Source: Sphaeroforma sirkka (lineage: Eukaryota > Opisthokonta > Ichthyosporea > Ichthyophonida). Taken from it: a stretch of DNA of 50,000 bases. Shown piece after piece: positions 1 to 36,806 of this stretch; the stretch's first letter is position 1, and each line of letters starts with the position of its first letter. Below the pieces are notes generated by a model that worked only from the letters and a program-made list of their open reading frames with translations, had not been told where the DNA came from and did not search any database. A program made the translations under genes and the position numbers. Location of the stretch: positions 30,001-80,000 of the forward strand of contig LUCW03000145.1 in the NCBI GenBank assembly GCA_001586965.3, written 5' to 3'.

Positions 1-107
1 TACGCAAAGACCACTGCATGCTCTGAGTGAAACTTTTGAAAGAAACACGCCGTGTAAAGTATAATTAGGAAGGATTATACATGGGGATACTTTATTGATG
101 TGTGATC

Positions 108-254
108 TTAAGAAAAGCGAATACCGTCTCCAATAGCTAGCATGTTAAAGCTCACGGCGGCCCAATTATATTTACCGATAGATGCGAATTGAGAGAAACG
201 TGGTCCACCGAGCACAAAACATATCAGCGGGATATACAGTGACCAGTATTTCAT
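108..254 (-). CDS. Putative last exon of an unrecognised minus-strand gene
   Basis: Read on the minus strand, an open frame from 254 to a TAA at 108-110 encodes about 48 residues: a hydrophobic stretch (YWSLYIPLICFVLGG), then a hydrophilic tail ending in GDGIRFS. A TTTATT at 91-96 (AATAAA on the minus strand) lies about 12 bases beyond the stop, which fits a gene 3' end. A possible acceptor (ttatattag) precedes the frame near 258. A decayed copy of its 3' half lies upstream in the transcript at 478-532 and has a stop in this frame. I do not recognise the family. The true 5' edge of the exon and its link to the exon at 1090-1451 are inferred from strand and order only. Confidence 0.4.
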   Translation of the reverse strand: MKYWSLYIPLICFVLGGPRFSQFASIGKYNWAAVSFNMLAIGDGIRFS

Positions 255-636
255 ATTCTAATATAACACTGAATTTCTATTCAAGAACGAGATGACATAG
301 TCGGTGTGCAATACCCACAGTCCCCTCTCGTGTATGTACAGAGTCCATTGCAACCGGCCACATACAGGCTCTCACAGCAGCGGCAAAATTCTCACGTGGT
401 TTATAAATTCATAGCGGTATAGTGTATACTGAAGATTGATAGACCATCATTAATAAGTGACATGGTCATCAACATTAAGCATGTTAGAGCTCAAGGCGGC
501 CAGGTGATACGGATGGAAGCGAATTGAGCAAACTGTGTTCAACCTCGATTGTTTCACTGGTACTATAGACCTATGGAATTTTTGGATGTCCAATATCCAC
601 AATCCCCTCCTTTTTTCTGTGAAAGGCCCATTTCAT
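139..636. repeat. Diverged direct duplication, two blocks
   Basis: Block 139-200 recurs at 478-532 (shared cores agcatgtta, agctca, ggcggcc, gcgaattgag). Block 304-352 recurs at about 584-636 (shared cores caatacccacagtcccctc / caatatccacaatcccctc). Order and orientation are the same, so this is one old tandem duplication of about 280-340 bp. It covers part of the last minus-strand exon, so one copy is an exon echo in the preceding intron. Confidence 0.6.
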
Positions 637-1089
637 CATGTACATTGATATTGTATTCAGGTCTATGGTGTTACTGAACTTGGGCAGCACACTAATGGTG
701 CCAGAATATACTTCGCACGAGGCTATAATATTGAAACTTTCGTTCAGATTCAGCAGTATGACTAATATTTCGACCAAAAGCATGGGGAGAACACAATTCC
801 TCTCTGCACCATTTGATTGATCGGCAACGTTACATTTCGACACCTTCGCCTATCTGAGAAGCCGTACGTGTACATTACCGAAGGCTTACGAGTTCCTTTG
901 AGGACCAGCTCGAACCGGCGACACTATAGAAACCAATATCAGTGATATGACAGCTATGCATACAAAGCCTCCACAGAGTGCAGGAACTCACAGAAATGTC
1001 TTATTCCGAGACAATCCAATTCGCAATATTGTCTCAATCCAAGACACTCGCAGCATTGACTTGATAGTAGGCACTCGCACTACAGCTAC

Positions 1090-1451
1090 CTATAGAAGTC
1101 GATAGCAATGAGTTCGCCACCTCTCATCACGATTCTACTTGCTGCCTGCGTAAGTGTTAAATCCATCACTTTCGTATCCACATTATACGTTTGTTTGCAT
1201 AGACCCAACTCTTCGTCTGATGTTGCCCCGTGCGATACAAACCGTAACCCATCACAGTTCTCACTCCACGGTTGCAATATTACACGAAGGCTCTCTGTAG
1301 TAGGCTCGGTGCTTTCTCCTTTGCGAGTTAGTCTCAAACGCACAATACCAGACCCATTCGTGTGTATCTTGAGAGTATTGTCGGCAAAGCTCGCATCCTC
1401 AACACCCCGTATTGGCTCTATTGTGAACATAGTACACATTGTCTTCCAACA
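1090..1451 (-). CDS. Putative internal exon of the same unrecognised minus-strand gene
   Basis: The open frame on the minus strand is preceded by a plausible acceptor (gctttacag) and closes at a plausible donor (TATAG|GTAGCT); with those edges it is 362 nt, phase 0 in and 2 out. The product is about 120 residues with alternating hydrophobic pattern (TLKIHTN, IVRLRLTRKG, SLRVILQPW, VMDLTLTQ), as in a beta-sandwich. No catalytic motif or transmembrane helix is visible. The opposite strand is also open over almost the same interval; I prefer the minus frame for its protein-like composition and the downstream minus-strand poly(A) signal. Family unknown. Confidence 0.4.
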
Positions 1452-1463
1452 CTGTAAAGCCAC

Positions 1464-1974
1464 TACTCATTAAATGTGAAGACATACGTATTATATTTAT
1501 ATCACTTTGTTCCGTCAGTCATCTCGTTTTCAGGTTTTTTGTGGTTGATGAGAGTTTCGATAAACTGTGTACATAAAGTCCCAAAATGTAGTGGGATCGG
1601 TGCATTTTTTTGTAGTAGGTATGCCCTGAAATAATTTTTTTGTATTTACCATATCGGTGGCCCATTTCTAGAAAAGAAAAACAAATGTAAATAGTGATAG
1701 TGTAAACAAGAGACAAAGATTGCAAATAGCTCTTTTATATACACGTCAGAACGTGAACCCCAATACATAAGCACATACACCATACGTGCTAGTTCTATAG
1801 CCTTATCAGCGATATAAATAACATATTATACTTGCGTAGGTGTTGATTTAACTTTGTATCTGCACAATGTCTCGCCGAGAACCCCCAAACATCACCAGTA
1901 TGCTGCGGAATGCAGCAAACATACCCCAATATGTTCGCCTCAGAGATTTGATCAGGCATATCCGGTATGTTTGA
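1464..1974. other. Gene-free stretch
   Basis: No convincing exon, RNA gene or repeat is seen here. It separates the minus-strand gene from the satellite block that precedes the gamma-adaptin gene. Confidence 0.5.
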
Positions 1975-3080
<1,106 letters not shown>

Positions 3081-3323
3081 TTAATTGCTGTGTATATCCA
3101 TATATTTGTTGATATCCGTATTTGCATCCATGTTCATATGCAGATCTGTATTCAATTTTATAATTCGTATCCATGTTTCGATTTTCTTTACATCTATATG
3201 TAGGTATATAAATGTTGTATATAAATAAATGTTGAAAAGTCAGACATTTTGTATAAGATGTTTGATAAGTCAGATTTGTTGTGTGTGATATACTGCTACA
3301 TTTCTACGTAACCTTTTTTCCAG

Positions 3324-3411
3324 TTATGGTTCGATTAGTCAGTATTTATACCAGTGGCAAATTGTGTCTGATTACTTCGTACTCGATCAACTTCATAGAT
3401 CCCAGAAAACT
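3324..3411 (+). other. Probable coding upstream of the chosen gamma-adaptin ATG
   Basis: The frame stays open upstream of the ATG at 3412 back to an acceptor-like ttttttccag ending at 3323. The residues just before and over the ATG (HRSQKTMADER) resemble the family N-terminus (RAAKTxADER in fungal gamma-adaptins, from memory). The methionine is therefore probably internal and the real start lies in an upstream exon that I could not find in the satellite block. Confidence 0.5.
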
Positions 3412-15466
<12,055 letters not shown>

Positions 15467-16807
15467 TGCGGGGGTGTATACTTGTGCTGACCGAAGGATA
15501 GATGGATACAGATATAATAAAACTAGACTATTTTGTTTCTTCGAGGTTTGCGTTTTATTGGATACAGCAATGATCGAGACTGATCTGGCTCTAGGTACGA
15601 GCACTGTTGATGGTGAAAAATAAATCCATTCTGATACAAGTGCAAGCCAAGCCTGTTCTCCTTCTTTCCGTTACTGGTGTTTGTGAACATACAACTTCAC
15701 AGTTCGCACTATAGCCCCACTGATCAATGAGATACAACTATCTGGATTTATTTGGTTATTGCAGTTCATAGATTCGTCCGAACACACTGCGTATTAACTC
15801 CTTACTACTACGGTTAAATAAACTCATTTGAACTCTTCATGAGTCTTACGTTCCAATATAATTGCTTTCTACATACTGTTATGAATAGTATTGGGCCACT
15901 CGACGGTATCTGAACCATAGTATAGTAAATCAATCTAGTGTGCTCGATAAGTGAGCGTCAAAGTGTTCTGGAAACAAATTTTCACTTTGGAGACCAGGGA
16001 GTGGCAGATAGTACACCACAAGGAAATTGATTTCAATTTTGCTGTCTGCAAGGTTGTAAGGATCACCACATACGCCCTCGACACACTCGCCACTTCGAAC
16101 CGTTCAGCAGCTAATAAAATATCATAGGAAGATAGACACTAGCATTGTTACAGCATCTGTCATGAGCTCTGGGGTCTAGATGCGTACAGCAACAGCGTAT
16201 GCTAGGTGTCGACAACCGACCTTTTAAATTCATACATGTGTTTTTAACGTGTGCACCTGTTGTTTACTATGTCTTGCCACTGACCCGCTACGATACACAC
16301 AGACACAGTGTACTTTTTGAGATGCACTAATGAAATGTAAATACCTTCCAAAACTTTAGCCAGTTGTGTACAGCTTCATGCTGGATGTTTTGTCGTTCAT
16401 TGCATAAGTACAACCCGCGAGCAGTATCAACGTCGATTTGATTTGTGACGGGTGTGGGTGCACTTGGCGGAGTATGTCGTTACGTCATCAATCTTGATCA
16501 TTTACCGATATGGCTTTTTATAATAGAATGAAAATAAATAAAACATGAATATTTACATAATCGCGCCCCAAGTCCGTCTCACTCACTCACTCACAGACGT
16601 TGTTTGAGGTCCGTACTATAAGTCTAATCCTAAAGTTGAAGTCTAGCTGACAGAACGCCCGGCACATTTTGATATGATAGAATCACCCGGTTCGATTCGT
16701 CTGTTGTAGCACGCCACCATGTGTAGATAACAAGTCGCTATTTGCTTGAGATTTGTATACGAAGTGCATGCATGTATAATATCGTCAAATAAATTTTGCT
16801 TTTGTAC
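15467..16807. other. Spacer between gamma-adaptin and WDR13
   Basis: Contains an AATAAA at 15516-15521, 50 bases past the gamma-adaptin stop and its likely poly(A) signal. The rest shows no exon; the last few hundred bases must include the WDR13 promoter, but no clear TATA or initiator element can be assigned. Confidence 0.6.
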
Positions 16808-22664
<5,857 letters not shown>

Positions 22665-23743
22665 CAGACGAAGTAGCGGTGGTCAGGCTGCACCGTGCAG
22701 CAGAGAAACGTCCTGACTATAGGTACCGTACATCTGTACTTGTGAAGCGTTGCTAAATATTTGCATATGCATGCTACACAACCTTTTGAGTCTTGAGAGG
22801 CCGGCTGTACCACAGTAAAATTTATCTGGTGGACAGCGACACTGGTAAGGGTGTAAGGTGGACAATGATACCTGTCAGGATGTAAAGTCGAGTGCATATA
22901 CGGTGGGATATATGAGTATACGACAGTCCCATCCATTTGCAAGCGATCAACTCCCGGAAACAATAGTCTCAACCTTCTGGTAAGTTTGAGTATTTATATA
23001 GTGCCGGGAGATAGGAGATGCGGAATCCGACCCAGACGTCACCTCAGCAGCGCCTAGTGTACCACGTATAGGAATTCAACTATAATTCGGATGTTTGTAT
23101 ACGAATAGTGTGCGGCGGGTATATCCCTTACTTAATGTTATACACTACCTTAATCTGCTGATGGAAGTTTGTATAGAGGAGTTCTAGGAGAGACATTCAT
23201 AATATAACTGGTTAGGTGCGTATTTCTGGAACATACTACGCCTCATCGAGCGCCGAGAATCATGAAACCAGTACAAAATAGACTACTATTGTCATTTACT
23301 AGGGTGAATTATAAACGCTAAAGGCGGTCTCGTGGGCGAACTTGCATCTTTGCCTGGCGTCGCACTTATGCAATCAGTGGTTGTCAATAACATACATAAT
23401 GTTGCGGGCATATTGCGGCTTGGGCCCGGCATAGTTGACAAACAAGCACATGTTTGATAGTGCCAGTCAATCCCTCCCAAAGCGTATTCGGGCTTTAGCT
23501 TTAAGGGGGTTAAAGGGAAAGGGGGTGAGGCTACTTACTTTCTGCCGTGGTGTATTTAAACTCATGTAATAAAACAGATCACGCTTATCAAATCAATTCT
23601 GAAGCCTCGATCGTTCCTCAGCCTTTTCAATCACAATTAATATATATACTTAGATTCTCCACTATGCCATCTGGAGCCCCATCCACATCAACCATGTATA
23701 CGTTATAAGTACTCCTGGGCCGGTACTAATACATCTCAGCAAA
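22665..23743. other. Convergent spacer, WDR13 and transporter
   Basis: Holds a two-copy repeat at about 22830-22890 (ggtggacagcgacac / ggtggacaatgatac). The only plus-strand AATAAA is at 23568-23573, some 900 bases past the WDR13 stop. No gene seen. Confidence 0.5.
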
Positions 23744-28651
<4,908 letters not shown>

Positions 28652-30596
28652 CTACATGACAATGCGCAAAAATAAATGTGCCCAAGTGGTTTACTTTCGG
28701 TCATGATGGTACAGTTTTATCTATGGCAATTCCACGTACACATACGAATGAGGTTTGCTCACAGCATATACATACGACTACCGCCAGATCGGAGCATCAT
28801 ATCTAGCGCAGATTGGCAAACAAAAAGATGTATCGGATGAGATGTTCAAGCACATAAAGCCACAGCCACTAAGGCAATTTGAAAGGTTTCTCATATAGAC
28901 TGCTGACATAATAAGGCTATAATACTGCTGCAAATAATAAGTGTGCAAAGAAATAGATATGTATCTCTCACTCTACGCAGCTCGAGTCGAAAGATTATGA
29001 TAGCAACCTGTAAACACATCTCTCGATGAAACAGTGCGTTTGGCTACCGAGCGGATTGCAAGCGAATTGAACAAACAGCCTTTTACTATTTAGAAATACT
29101 ATCAGTGTTGGTAATAGAACAGCCTGTAATGGTACTTTACACATCGGAGTTCGAATCCTCTGTACATACATTCTATCCTCAGAAGGATTTATATATAGTT
29201 TGAGCACGTGTTTGATGCACCTTCCAAATACGCCACCGCATGTTGTAACTTGGCACGTGAGCAAGGTATTCAATATCTAAAGCATAGTGTTTTGGTGTGG
29301 ACAGTAGCTGAGTAGAACTCAATCGTTGCATTACAACTACAAGTAGAACAAATATTAGCTATATCTTGGACAGGTAGGAATAATTCACCAGGTGACGCCA
29401 TGTAGATCCATGCCAAATCAATGGGATATTCATGCACTTCGTATTCAGTGCAAGTCCTGATTTATGATGATTATCATTCTAAACACGGAATCAATACCAA
29501 TATCAAATCATACCGGCTTTTTACGCCCCATTTTGGCGAATATCTCCATTTTGACTTGTGTGCTTATAGACCCGGAATGTCCTTGTTACTTTGGTGGTTG
29601 AACGGTGTTTGACACTTCTGAGGCGTGATTGCGCGGCGGTATTAAATTCAACTGATGTTTACCGCACAACTTGTATTTTATAGTGCAAAGAACTAGTTCA
29701 CGTATATCAAATCTTTCAAACTAGTCACAAGGATATGACAGCTATTTACATGGATAGGCCATATTTATTTACCCGTCCAATTACCAATTTGTGTGTGGAA
29801 ATACATGACATATTTACATAAATATTTCTCACACATAGCCGACTTCAGAATATACAAGAGTGAAGGCTAAATAAATATTTGAGTAAATATTATTAATTTC
29901 TACTGAATATACTTTTTTCATTTCCCCCCAATATTATTACTATTTATTTCAAAACAAAATAATTTATTTGCTTGTTTCATCTGAACTTCACTAAACAAAA
30001 CTTTATTTATGAAATACAATGTATTTGCTTACTTTTTGTTTTGTTTTTTTTATAGAAACACAACCAAAGTCACGACTTATTATTTTTAAATTGATTTCAC
30101 ATTGGCAGTGTGGGAGTGCGTGGGACTGGTGGCATCGTGGACGTGTTTCGATCATATTGAATTGAGCACAATCAACAAATAAGGCAATTTTCAATTTTGG
30201 CAGAACATGGATTCGGAATTGGCGGTTGACAACTTCACATCATCATGGCTTCAGGCCTTCAGCCTTCGGCAGTTCGGCCTTCGGGCTGCCTTCAAAAGAC
30301 AAAACCCAAAATGAACAATTAACAACGAATCACATCATTTTAAAAGTATTGTTGAATAAAAATCGCCGCTGCGAACAAATGACAAATAACGTGTTTTCAT
30401 AACCTACTAAAACCCTTTTTTTTTGCTCTTTTCTAAAATAAAAGACAAACAAAAATCGTAATTTGTCATTGTAAATAAATATATTTTTAAAAACACATTT
30501 CGAGTTTTAGACGCCCTATTTTGTTTTTAAAAATAAATTATGAACAGTACATATATATGTATTTGGGTGTTATAAATATTTGTGTGATATTTTTAC
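28652..30596. other. AT-rich spacer upstream of the transporter
   Basis: No exon is supported. The first few hundred bases should include the transporter promoter. Base composition becomes strongly AT-rich with TAAATA motifs from about 29750. Confidence 0.5.
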
Positions 30597-30679
30597 TTGT
30601 TTTTTAAAAACAAATTTAGAAGGAAGAAAAAAGACAGGTTCCATAACTCCATTTTTGTTTTGTTTTTGTTTTCTAATAT

Positions 30680-30995
30680 AGGACCAGAAAAGTATAAGTT
30701 GAAACGGTTTCAGCGTTCAAGTTTTAACGTTCTCGTTGTTGGTAGACATGTAATGCACACATATGCGGACAACCAGTCGGAATCTGTGCACCTAAGGCTA
30801 ACACCTGTTTTTACTACGAGTCTTGTGTCTGATTTTCATCCGGAGAATCCAGGACTTTGGCTATACAACACCCGTCAATATGAAATTATTAACGCTCAAG
30901 CCCGTGTCCAAAACCGCATCCGGTCTATTCGCAGGGGGGGGCCAATATTTATGGGCCCACGTAAAGTGACTTTGGCCCAAGTACCGAACTATTAA
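30680..30995 (+). pseudogene. Possible relic of a multicopper oxidase C-terminal domain
   Basis: The open frame reads FNVLVVGRHVMHTY, SVHLRLTPV, ENPGLWLY, then INAQARVQ. This resembles the last cupredoxin domain of hephaestin/ceruloplasmin-type ferroxidases, in which NPGxWLLHCHVxDHxxAGMxA carries the copper ligands. Here the segment after WLY reads NTRQYEI, so the HCH and second His ligands are missing. Only one domain is seen, without clear splice sites. I judge it a decayed fragment; chance similarity is possible. Confidence 0.35.
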
Positions 30996-33313
30996 GCGTT
31001 TAAACTTGATAAAAATATATCGTTAGTAAAAAAATATTTCGTTACCGATACAACAGCTAAGTATCAGTTTTCGGTAGATAATCTACACCTATCACCTGAA
31101 ATAGAATACAACGCCTCAGACTAGAGAGAGAGAGACGATGTTCTGTTAAAAACCTGTGAGCGTGAATTCGTGGATCCATACATCTCTGAATATTATAAGA
31201 ATATACCGTTCTGTAAAATATTTTCGTTTGGTTGCACAATTGCACTGTAGTTCAACAATGTTGAATTTGGGTTTGTCCCATTCTGTTGTAAATTTCAGGT
31301 CCAAGGGATTTTGTCCTGTTCTGTGACTTCATTATCCGCAATTTTTTTATTTACAATGGAATACTAGGATTCGGGGTTAAAAATTCTATAGTGACGGGTG
31401 TCGTATATTCAAAGTAATATCTGCTAGAGCGTTTTTGGAGCTACATATTCTGTAAAGTCATTACGTAAGGCGTCCTGGTATTTATGTATTTAGGTCTTTT
31501 TGTTTCTTTTTTTTCAGAAATTAAGACCCAAATCTATAAAATTTGTTTCTACAGATACGATGGAAAAGGGGATATATTTGGCATCTCATTGAAACTTGAG
31601 AATTTAGCACTATATCTAGCCAATTATTCAAACGTGTCCTACTTCCCACTAGAAGAGTGTACATGAGCCGATTCCCAGTTTTCTAGGTCATTTTATCACC
31701 ATTTGTTCATGGTACATAGCCCAAGGGATATTTATTTTGTTGTTAATTCCAAGAAATAGGCCAAAACGCTTCATAGGTGACTAACTTCAGTCTTCGGGGT
31801 ACAAACAGCACAACTGTCTTTTGACTGGAATATGATAGATATATCTTCCAACGAACGATTCTCTAACTTACTTCTATTCATTTTGATTAGTTGAAAAGTG
31901 ATCTACCTGGTCACTTTGTACCAGAGTAGTTTGCTTTTCAACCCAATTGTTTCTTTTAAAAAGGATAGTGATTCCTATTTTTAACTCTTGGAAAAGGTAC
32001 ATTTAAACAATTAAACTCATACGTAGTTAAAAATGCATAAATACTGCTGTGATTGCTCTTCCATATTTTTTTAAATATGAAGCCAATCATTTTTATTTAA
32101 AATATACAGCCAATCATTTCTATGAAATAAAAGTTGAAGAGAGGGTGTGTGAGTTGTGACTGTGTGAGTGTGTGTGTCTGTGTGACATAGTTACTGTCAT
32201 ACAGTACTACAGTGGCACAGCTCCAGCACAGCCGCGCGGCTCACAAGCGCCACGAGACTGATGAGGGTGATGAATGGACAGATTGATATGAAATCAGAAA
32301 AGCATACACAGTTGATAAATTTTGTTTTTCATAATGACCATTTTTCTAATGTATTTATTTACAGTTTTACACATAGCCTCTCCTAAACAAAACAAGGCTA
32401 TGTATGATTTATACATATTGTTTGTTTTTGTATGTATTTGTTAAAATTAAAATATTCTTTTACGGTGCAGTCGGATATAGATCACCCTACTTGGTCCTTT
32501 ACCTTTATATATTTTTCTACGTCAAAAAATTAGAATTTTCAAAAACAAAATATCCAGTGTGATTATGATTGTGTAAAGGAAGCCATTGCCGTAATAATAA
32601 TAAATTCGGCCATTTTGATGAGGCCAAATATCCGACCACTCAAGTGCCTTGGCCTGTTCGGCATGCTTATCACAACAGAAACTACCAATTATAAGTGTGC
32701 ACACATTATATCAACATACAGTATCCCTTCTCATATTTAATGTTTTCTAAACTTTGTGAGTGACAAGACATATCATTGGAGCCTCTTGGATCTTAGTCAG
32801 GTATTTCGGGGTATTAAATTGTACCATAATCGACCCTAAAAGTGACTGATATCGACCCAAATAGTCTATGTATAAACAGCATCCAAAACGGCTTTTTATT
32901 TTATTTTATTTTTGGTTTTGGTAGAACTCGAACTAAACATTTTTTCGAAAAAGTGTCCGGGTGATTTTCAAGAGCAGGTCAGTACAAGCCGTTTCCGCCA
33001 TCTAACTCCTCAATAGGGTCACTACTTCGAATTCCATGCTCTGCCAAAGACTGGGTTTGAAGTAAGGTGATTTTTAAATATATCCGACTGCACGATACGG
33101 CATACATATATATTCTATTTTTTGATTTTTATTTGTTTTTGTTTTTTTGTTTTTTTAACAAAAAACCAAATTCAATGAGACAATGATGGCGGCTGATGGC
33201 GGATGACCAGATTTCATCAGTGCTGCAATATGGATTTATTGTGTTTTTTTTAACAAAATTTTAAACAACCAATAAACAGAAACATATATATAAAAATATA
33301 TATTTTCTCAGTT
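30996..33313. other. AT-rich gene-free island
   Basis: Homopolymeric T/A tracts and TTTAAAATAAA-like sequence; no supported gene. TTTATT at 33235-33240 is the likely poly(A) signal (AATAAA on the minus strand) of the gene that ends at 33314. Confidence 0.5.
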
Positions 33314-35063
33314 TTACACAGGGTATATCATCATATGCCACTCAGGCTCGTTGTGTTGCCCAACACCGCTCAATATACCGCAACATGTCCAGTGAGTTGG
33401 ATCAGAAATCAGGTTCTCCAATATCGGCTTAGATGTGACTCCACGAATCGAATCCCGTTTGCTTTGAAGCGAAGAAGGTAGCACGCTAGATCTTCTCCCT
33501 CCAGTAGATGCTATAGTGCGCGATCTGTGTGTCGTTTTCCCTGTGGGATCTCTGCTATCATGGCCTGCGTATGGTAGAGAACCGATGACAGACATAGTTT
33601 TGCGCGCTCGGCTCTGTGAGGTGGACATCGCATCCATACTCAAAGTGCTAGACACGGGTATCTCCTCGAATTTGTCGTCGCATACGTCTTCGTTGTCGTC
33701 TTCGTGTCTCTTTCTCAATCGACGCATCCAAGTGGGCTTAAAGCCTTTATGCTTGCTGTGCTTCGTATCACTGTCCCCGCGGTCGCAGTGAATAGACGCC
33801 ACACTATCCGAATTCAGGCTGGAATCGCCATCAGTAGGGATCAATGACTGCTTCCGGCGAATAGGTGCGGATGAGGCGGTATTCTGAGGGCGATCGACAG
33901 CTAGATGGTTAGTGTCTGACTCTTTCTTGCTCAGCACTGATCCCCGGCGTGTTTTCTTGCGATATTCGATGTCGGAGTTGACTTCCAGCAAATTGGACGA
34001 AGTCACCGTACTAGGCTTGCGCTGAGTAGATAAGGAAGGCACTGATATTTCAGGTGGCAATATGACATTCTGGCTTGGGCGGCGATGAATGGACGGGGAT
34101 CTGGAAATACTGCTGACGAATTGGCACCCATCAATGTCTTGTGATTCGGCTGCAACATCCAACTTGAGCAGAAGGTTCTCCCCAATGATTGTCGCAATGT
34201 CTGGAGTAATAATAATGAGAAGCATAGGTCCAGTGATCCATGCTGGCTTTAGTATATGTATTAAAGTACGCACGCTAGATATCAGATATTATGCTAAATA
34301 ATCTTTATCGTACTTCCCGCCCATTAGCGTTATACAATTAAAGCTAGTATCCAAACGATTATTCACACCTACCTTCAGCCATATCAGCAGACAGCATAGA
34401 CATCAACTTGTGCGTATTCCTGGATCTAGTGGACTCACTCTTTGCATCAGATACTACGCTTGGTTTCTCTGACATGTTGAGATCCTGTGGCGAAGAATAA
34501 CTGTCTGGTTCGGCAATCTCATTGATCGAGCTTACACATTTCACATTGTCGGTTCTGCTCTGTCTGGAAGCCCGCCGACGAATCAAACCTCCACTTCCAG
34601 CAGTGTCGGGCTCAAAGCTGCTGGGACGTCTCAATGAGCTCTCAGTACTATGGGACCCGCGTCTTCTAGGCGATAGTGGTGACTTGGGGCCAGAAATCAC
34701 TTCGCACTCGCTAGACGCATCTGTCTGTAGTGCACTAATGAACTTCTTCATGGCGGATTTTTTTAATGACCCGTTGTTACTGGTTGTAGAGTCCATCGAC
34801 CGCTCACTAATTGATTTCTTCTTGCTTCTACGTCCCACATGCTTACGGGTGCGTGATTCTATATCTGATTTGTCCAAGTCATCAATGCCTGGCGTGATAG
34901 AGAGAAAGTTTTCATTTGCAACTGATGTTGTCGAAACATTGTGTCGCCCCGAGATTTTGGTGGACTGAGTGCGACGCAAGGGCGCATGAACATCGGTACT
35001 GGATGTGGTGACTGCAAACCCCGCTTTCCTACTTAGGGAGAGCGAGCGGGGTTTTGTAGACAT
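33314..35063 (-). CDS. Unrecognised disordered Ser/Arg-rich protein, two exons
   Basis: Exons 34373-35063 and 33314-34200, joined across a 172-base GT..AG intron in phase 1, encode 525 residues starting MSTKPRSLSLSRKAG. No folded domain or membrane segment is visible in most of the chain. Eight strict R-[RK]-x-S sites (RRGS twice, RRPS twice, RRAS, RKPS, RKQS, RRSS) suggest heavy phosphorylation by PKA/AKT-type kinases. A Lys/Arg patch (GRRSKKKS) could act as a nuclear signal. The last about 30 residues (DPTHWTCCGILSG..EWHMMIYPV) differ in composition, with Trp and Cys, and may be a conserved tail. A poly(A) signal lies 74 bases beyond the stop. Function unknown. Confidence 0.75.
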
Positions 35064-35715
35064 AGCTAGCCAAAATTAATTATGCTCAGGTTGCATATGC
35101 TGGAACAAAGGTTGAATACCGTAGTCGCACTACAAAACAACTAATACAATATGTATTTGGTGTTGTATAAGGTTTGTGTCTGTGTGTGTGTCTGTGTGTA
35201 GATGTACTTGTCTAATAGAAAAGCAACCATCCCAATCATTACTTGTCATAGTGAAGGGGGACCCATAATCTTCAAGCAAGATGGTTTGAGAACAGTGTGT
35301 TCTCTACCTGTCACTGACTCGGAATATCGCGAACACCAAAATTGGAACCCTATATTTCGGGCAATATTGAGTTCCAAATACGCTTGTGAAAAAAATCCAT
35401 TAAAAAATATCGCATACAAAGCCTCCTAAAATAAAACCAAATATTTTTCAACACAATATCGGCCATGTATGGATTTTGGAATTTGAGTCACCTGTTTTCT
35501 AAACGAGTGAATATGTACAAAATATTTGTTTGGTTTTGTGGGATTTGTAAAATATGAAGCTCTTGCCCTTCTTATCAGTGAAATCTCGAGTCAATTGAGT
35601 TTATCACGGGCCGAACCGCACGGATCATGATCACTACCCTTCAGAGTTCAGACCACTGTTGCCCATTCTTGCATACTCACACAATCCTTCATGGGGCAAG
35701 AGCAGGCATAGAGGG
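35064..35715. other. Divergent intergenic region
   Basis: Separates the minus-strand disordered-protein gene from the plus-strand gene starting at about 35716; both promoters should lie here. A GT-rich tract is at 35173-35200. No specific sites assigned. Confidence 0.4.
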
Positions 35716-36068
35716 ATGTCGTCGGATACATACCACACTTACTTCGGCACGAGAGCCACCACAGGGTCGTTCGGTGATGGATGTGGGTGGCAATCTGGTT
35801 GGAGCAGAACGCCAATCGCTCTGCTAAACAGGGGAAATGCAATACAGGTATCATTGGCTGGCAGCCTTGTTTTTGAGATAAATCAGCTAATATACTATTA
35901 TTGAAGCGTAGTTTCATCAAATAAGAAAAGTGAGAATCTACCCACCTTTTATGACCCCATATCTTTTCCGTCGAAGTGCAAACTGAAATTACGCTCCTTG
36001 GTGCAATAGAATACAGAGTCAAACTTATTAATGTCACAAATGTATATTTGTGTATGTATGGATGTATG

Positions 36069-36142
<74 letters not shown>

Positions 36143-36156
36143 GTTCTATATATAGG

Positions 36157-36206
<50 letters not shown>

Positions 36207-36223
36207 TATATATATATACATCC

Positions 36224-36272
<49 letters not shown>

Positions 36273-36580
36273 TATATATATAATATATATACATATGCAT
36301 ATGCATATGTATGCACGCGTTGCGTGCGATGCGTGAACGCGATGCGTTGTATGAGAAGCATTTCATATTTATATATCATATATATATATTTATATTATAT
36401 ATATTATACATATATTATATAAACACATATGCATGTATGCATAATACGCGCACGTGAACGCCTGTATGGAACTACTAATATTTTATATTCCACATTACAT
36501 ACATACATGTGCGTGATGTGTGTGTGTGCGTGATTAATGATGATACATATTATATATATATATATTATATATTATAATAT

Positions 36581-36617
<37 letters not shown>

Positions 36618-36650
36618 TACATATTATATGTATATATTTCATATATTATT

Positions 36651-36705
<55 letters not shown>

Positions 36706-36744
36706 CATATATATATGTATGCATATGTTATATCCACATATATA

Positions 36745-36806
<62 letters not shown>

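Noticed and set aside
1108..1473. Plus-strand open frame opposite the minus-strand exon at 1090-1451
   Set aside because: Its composition is less protein-like, and the minus strand has splice sites and a nearby poly(A) signal.
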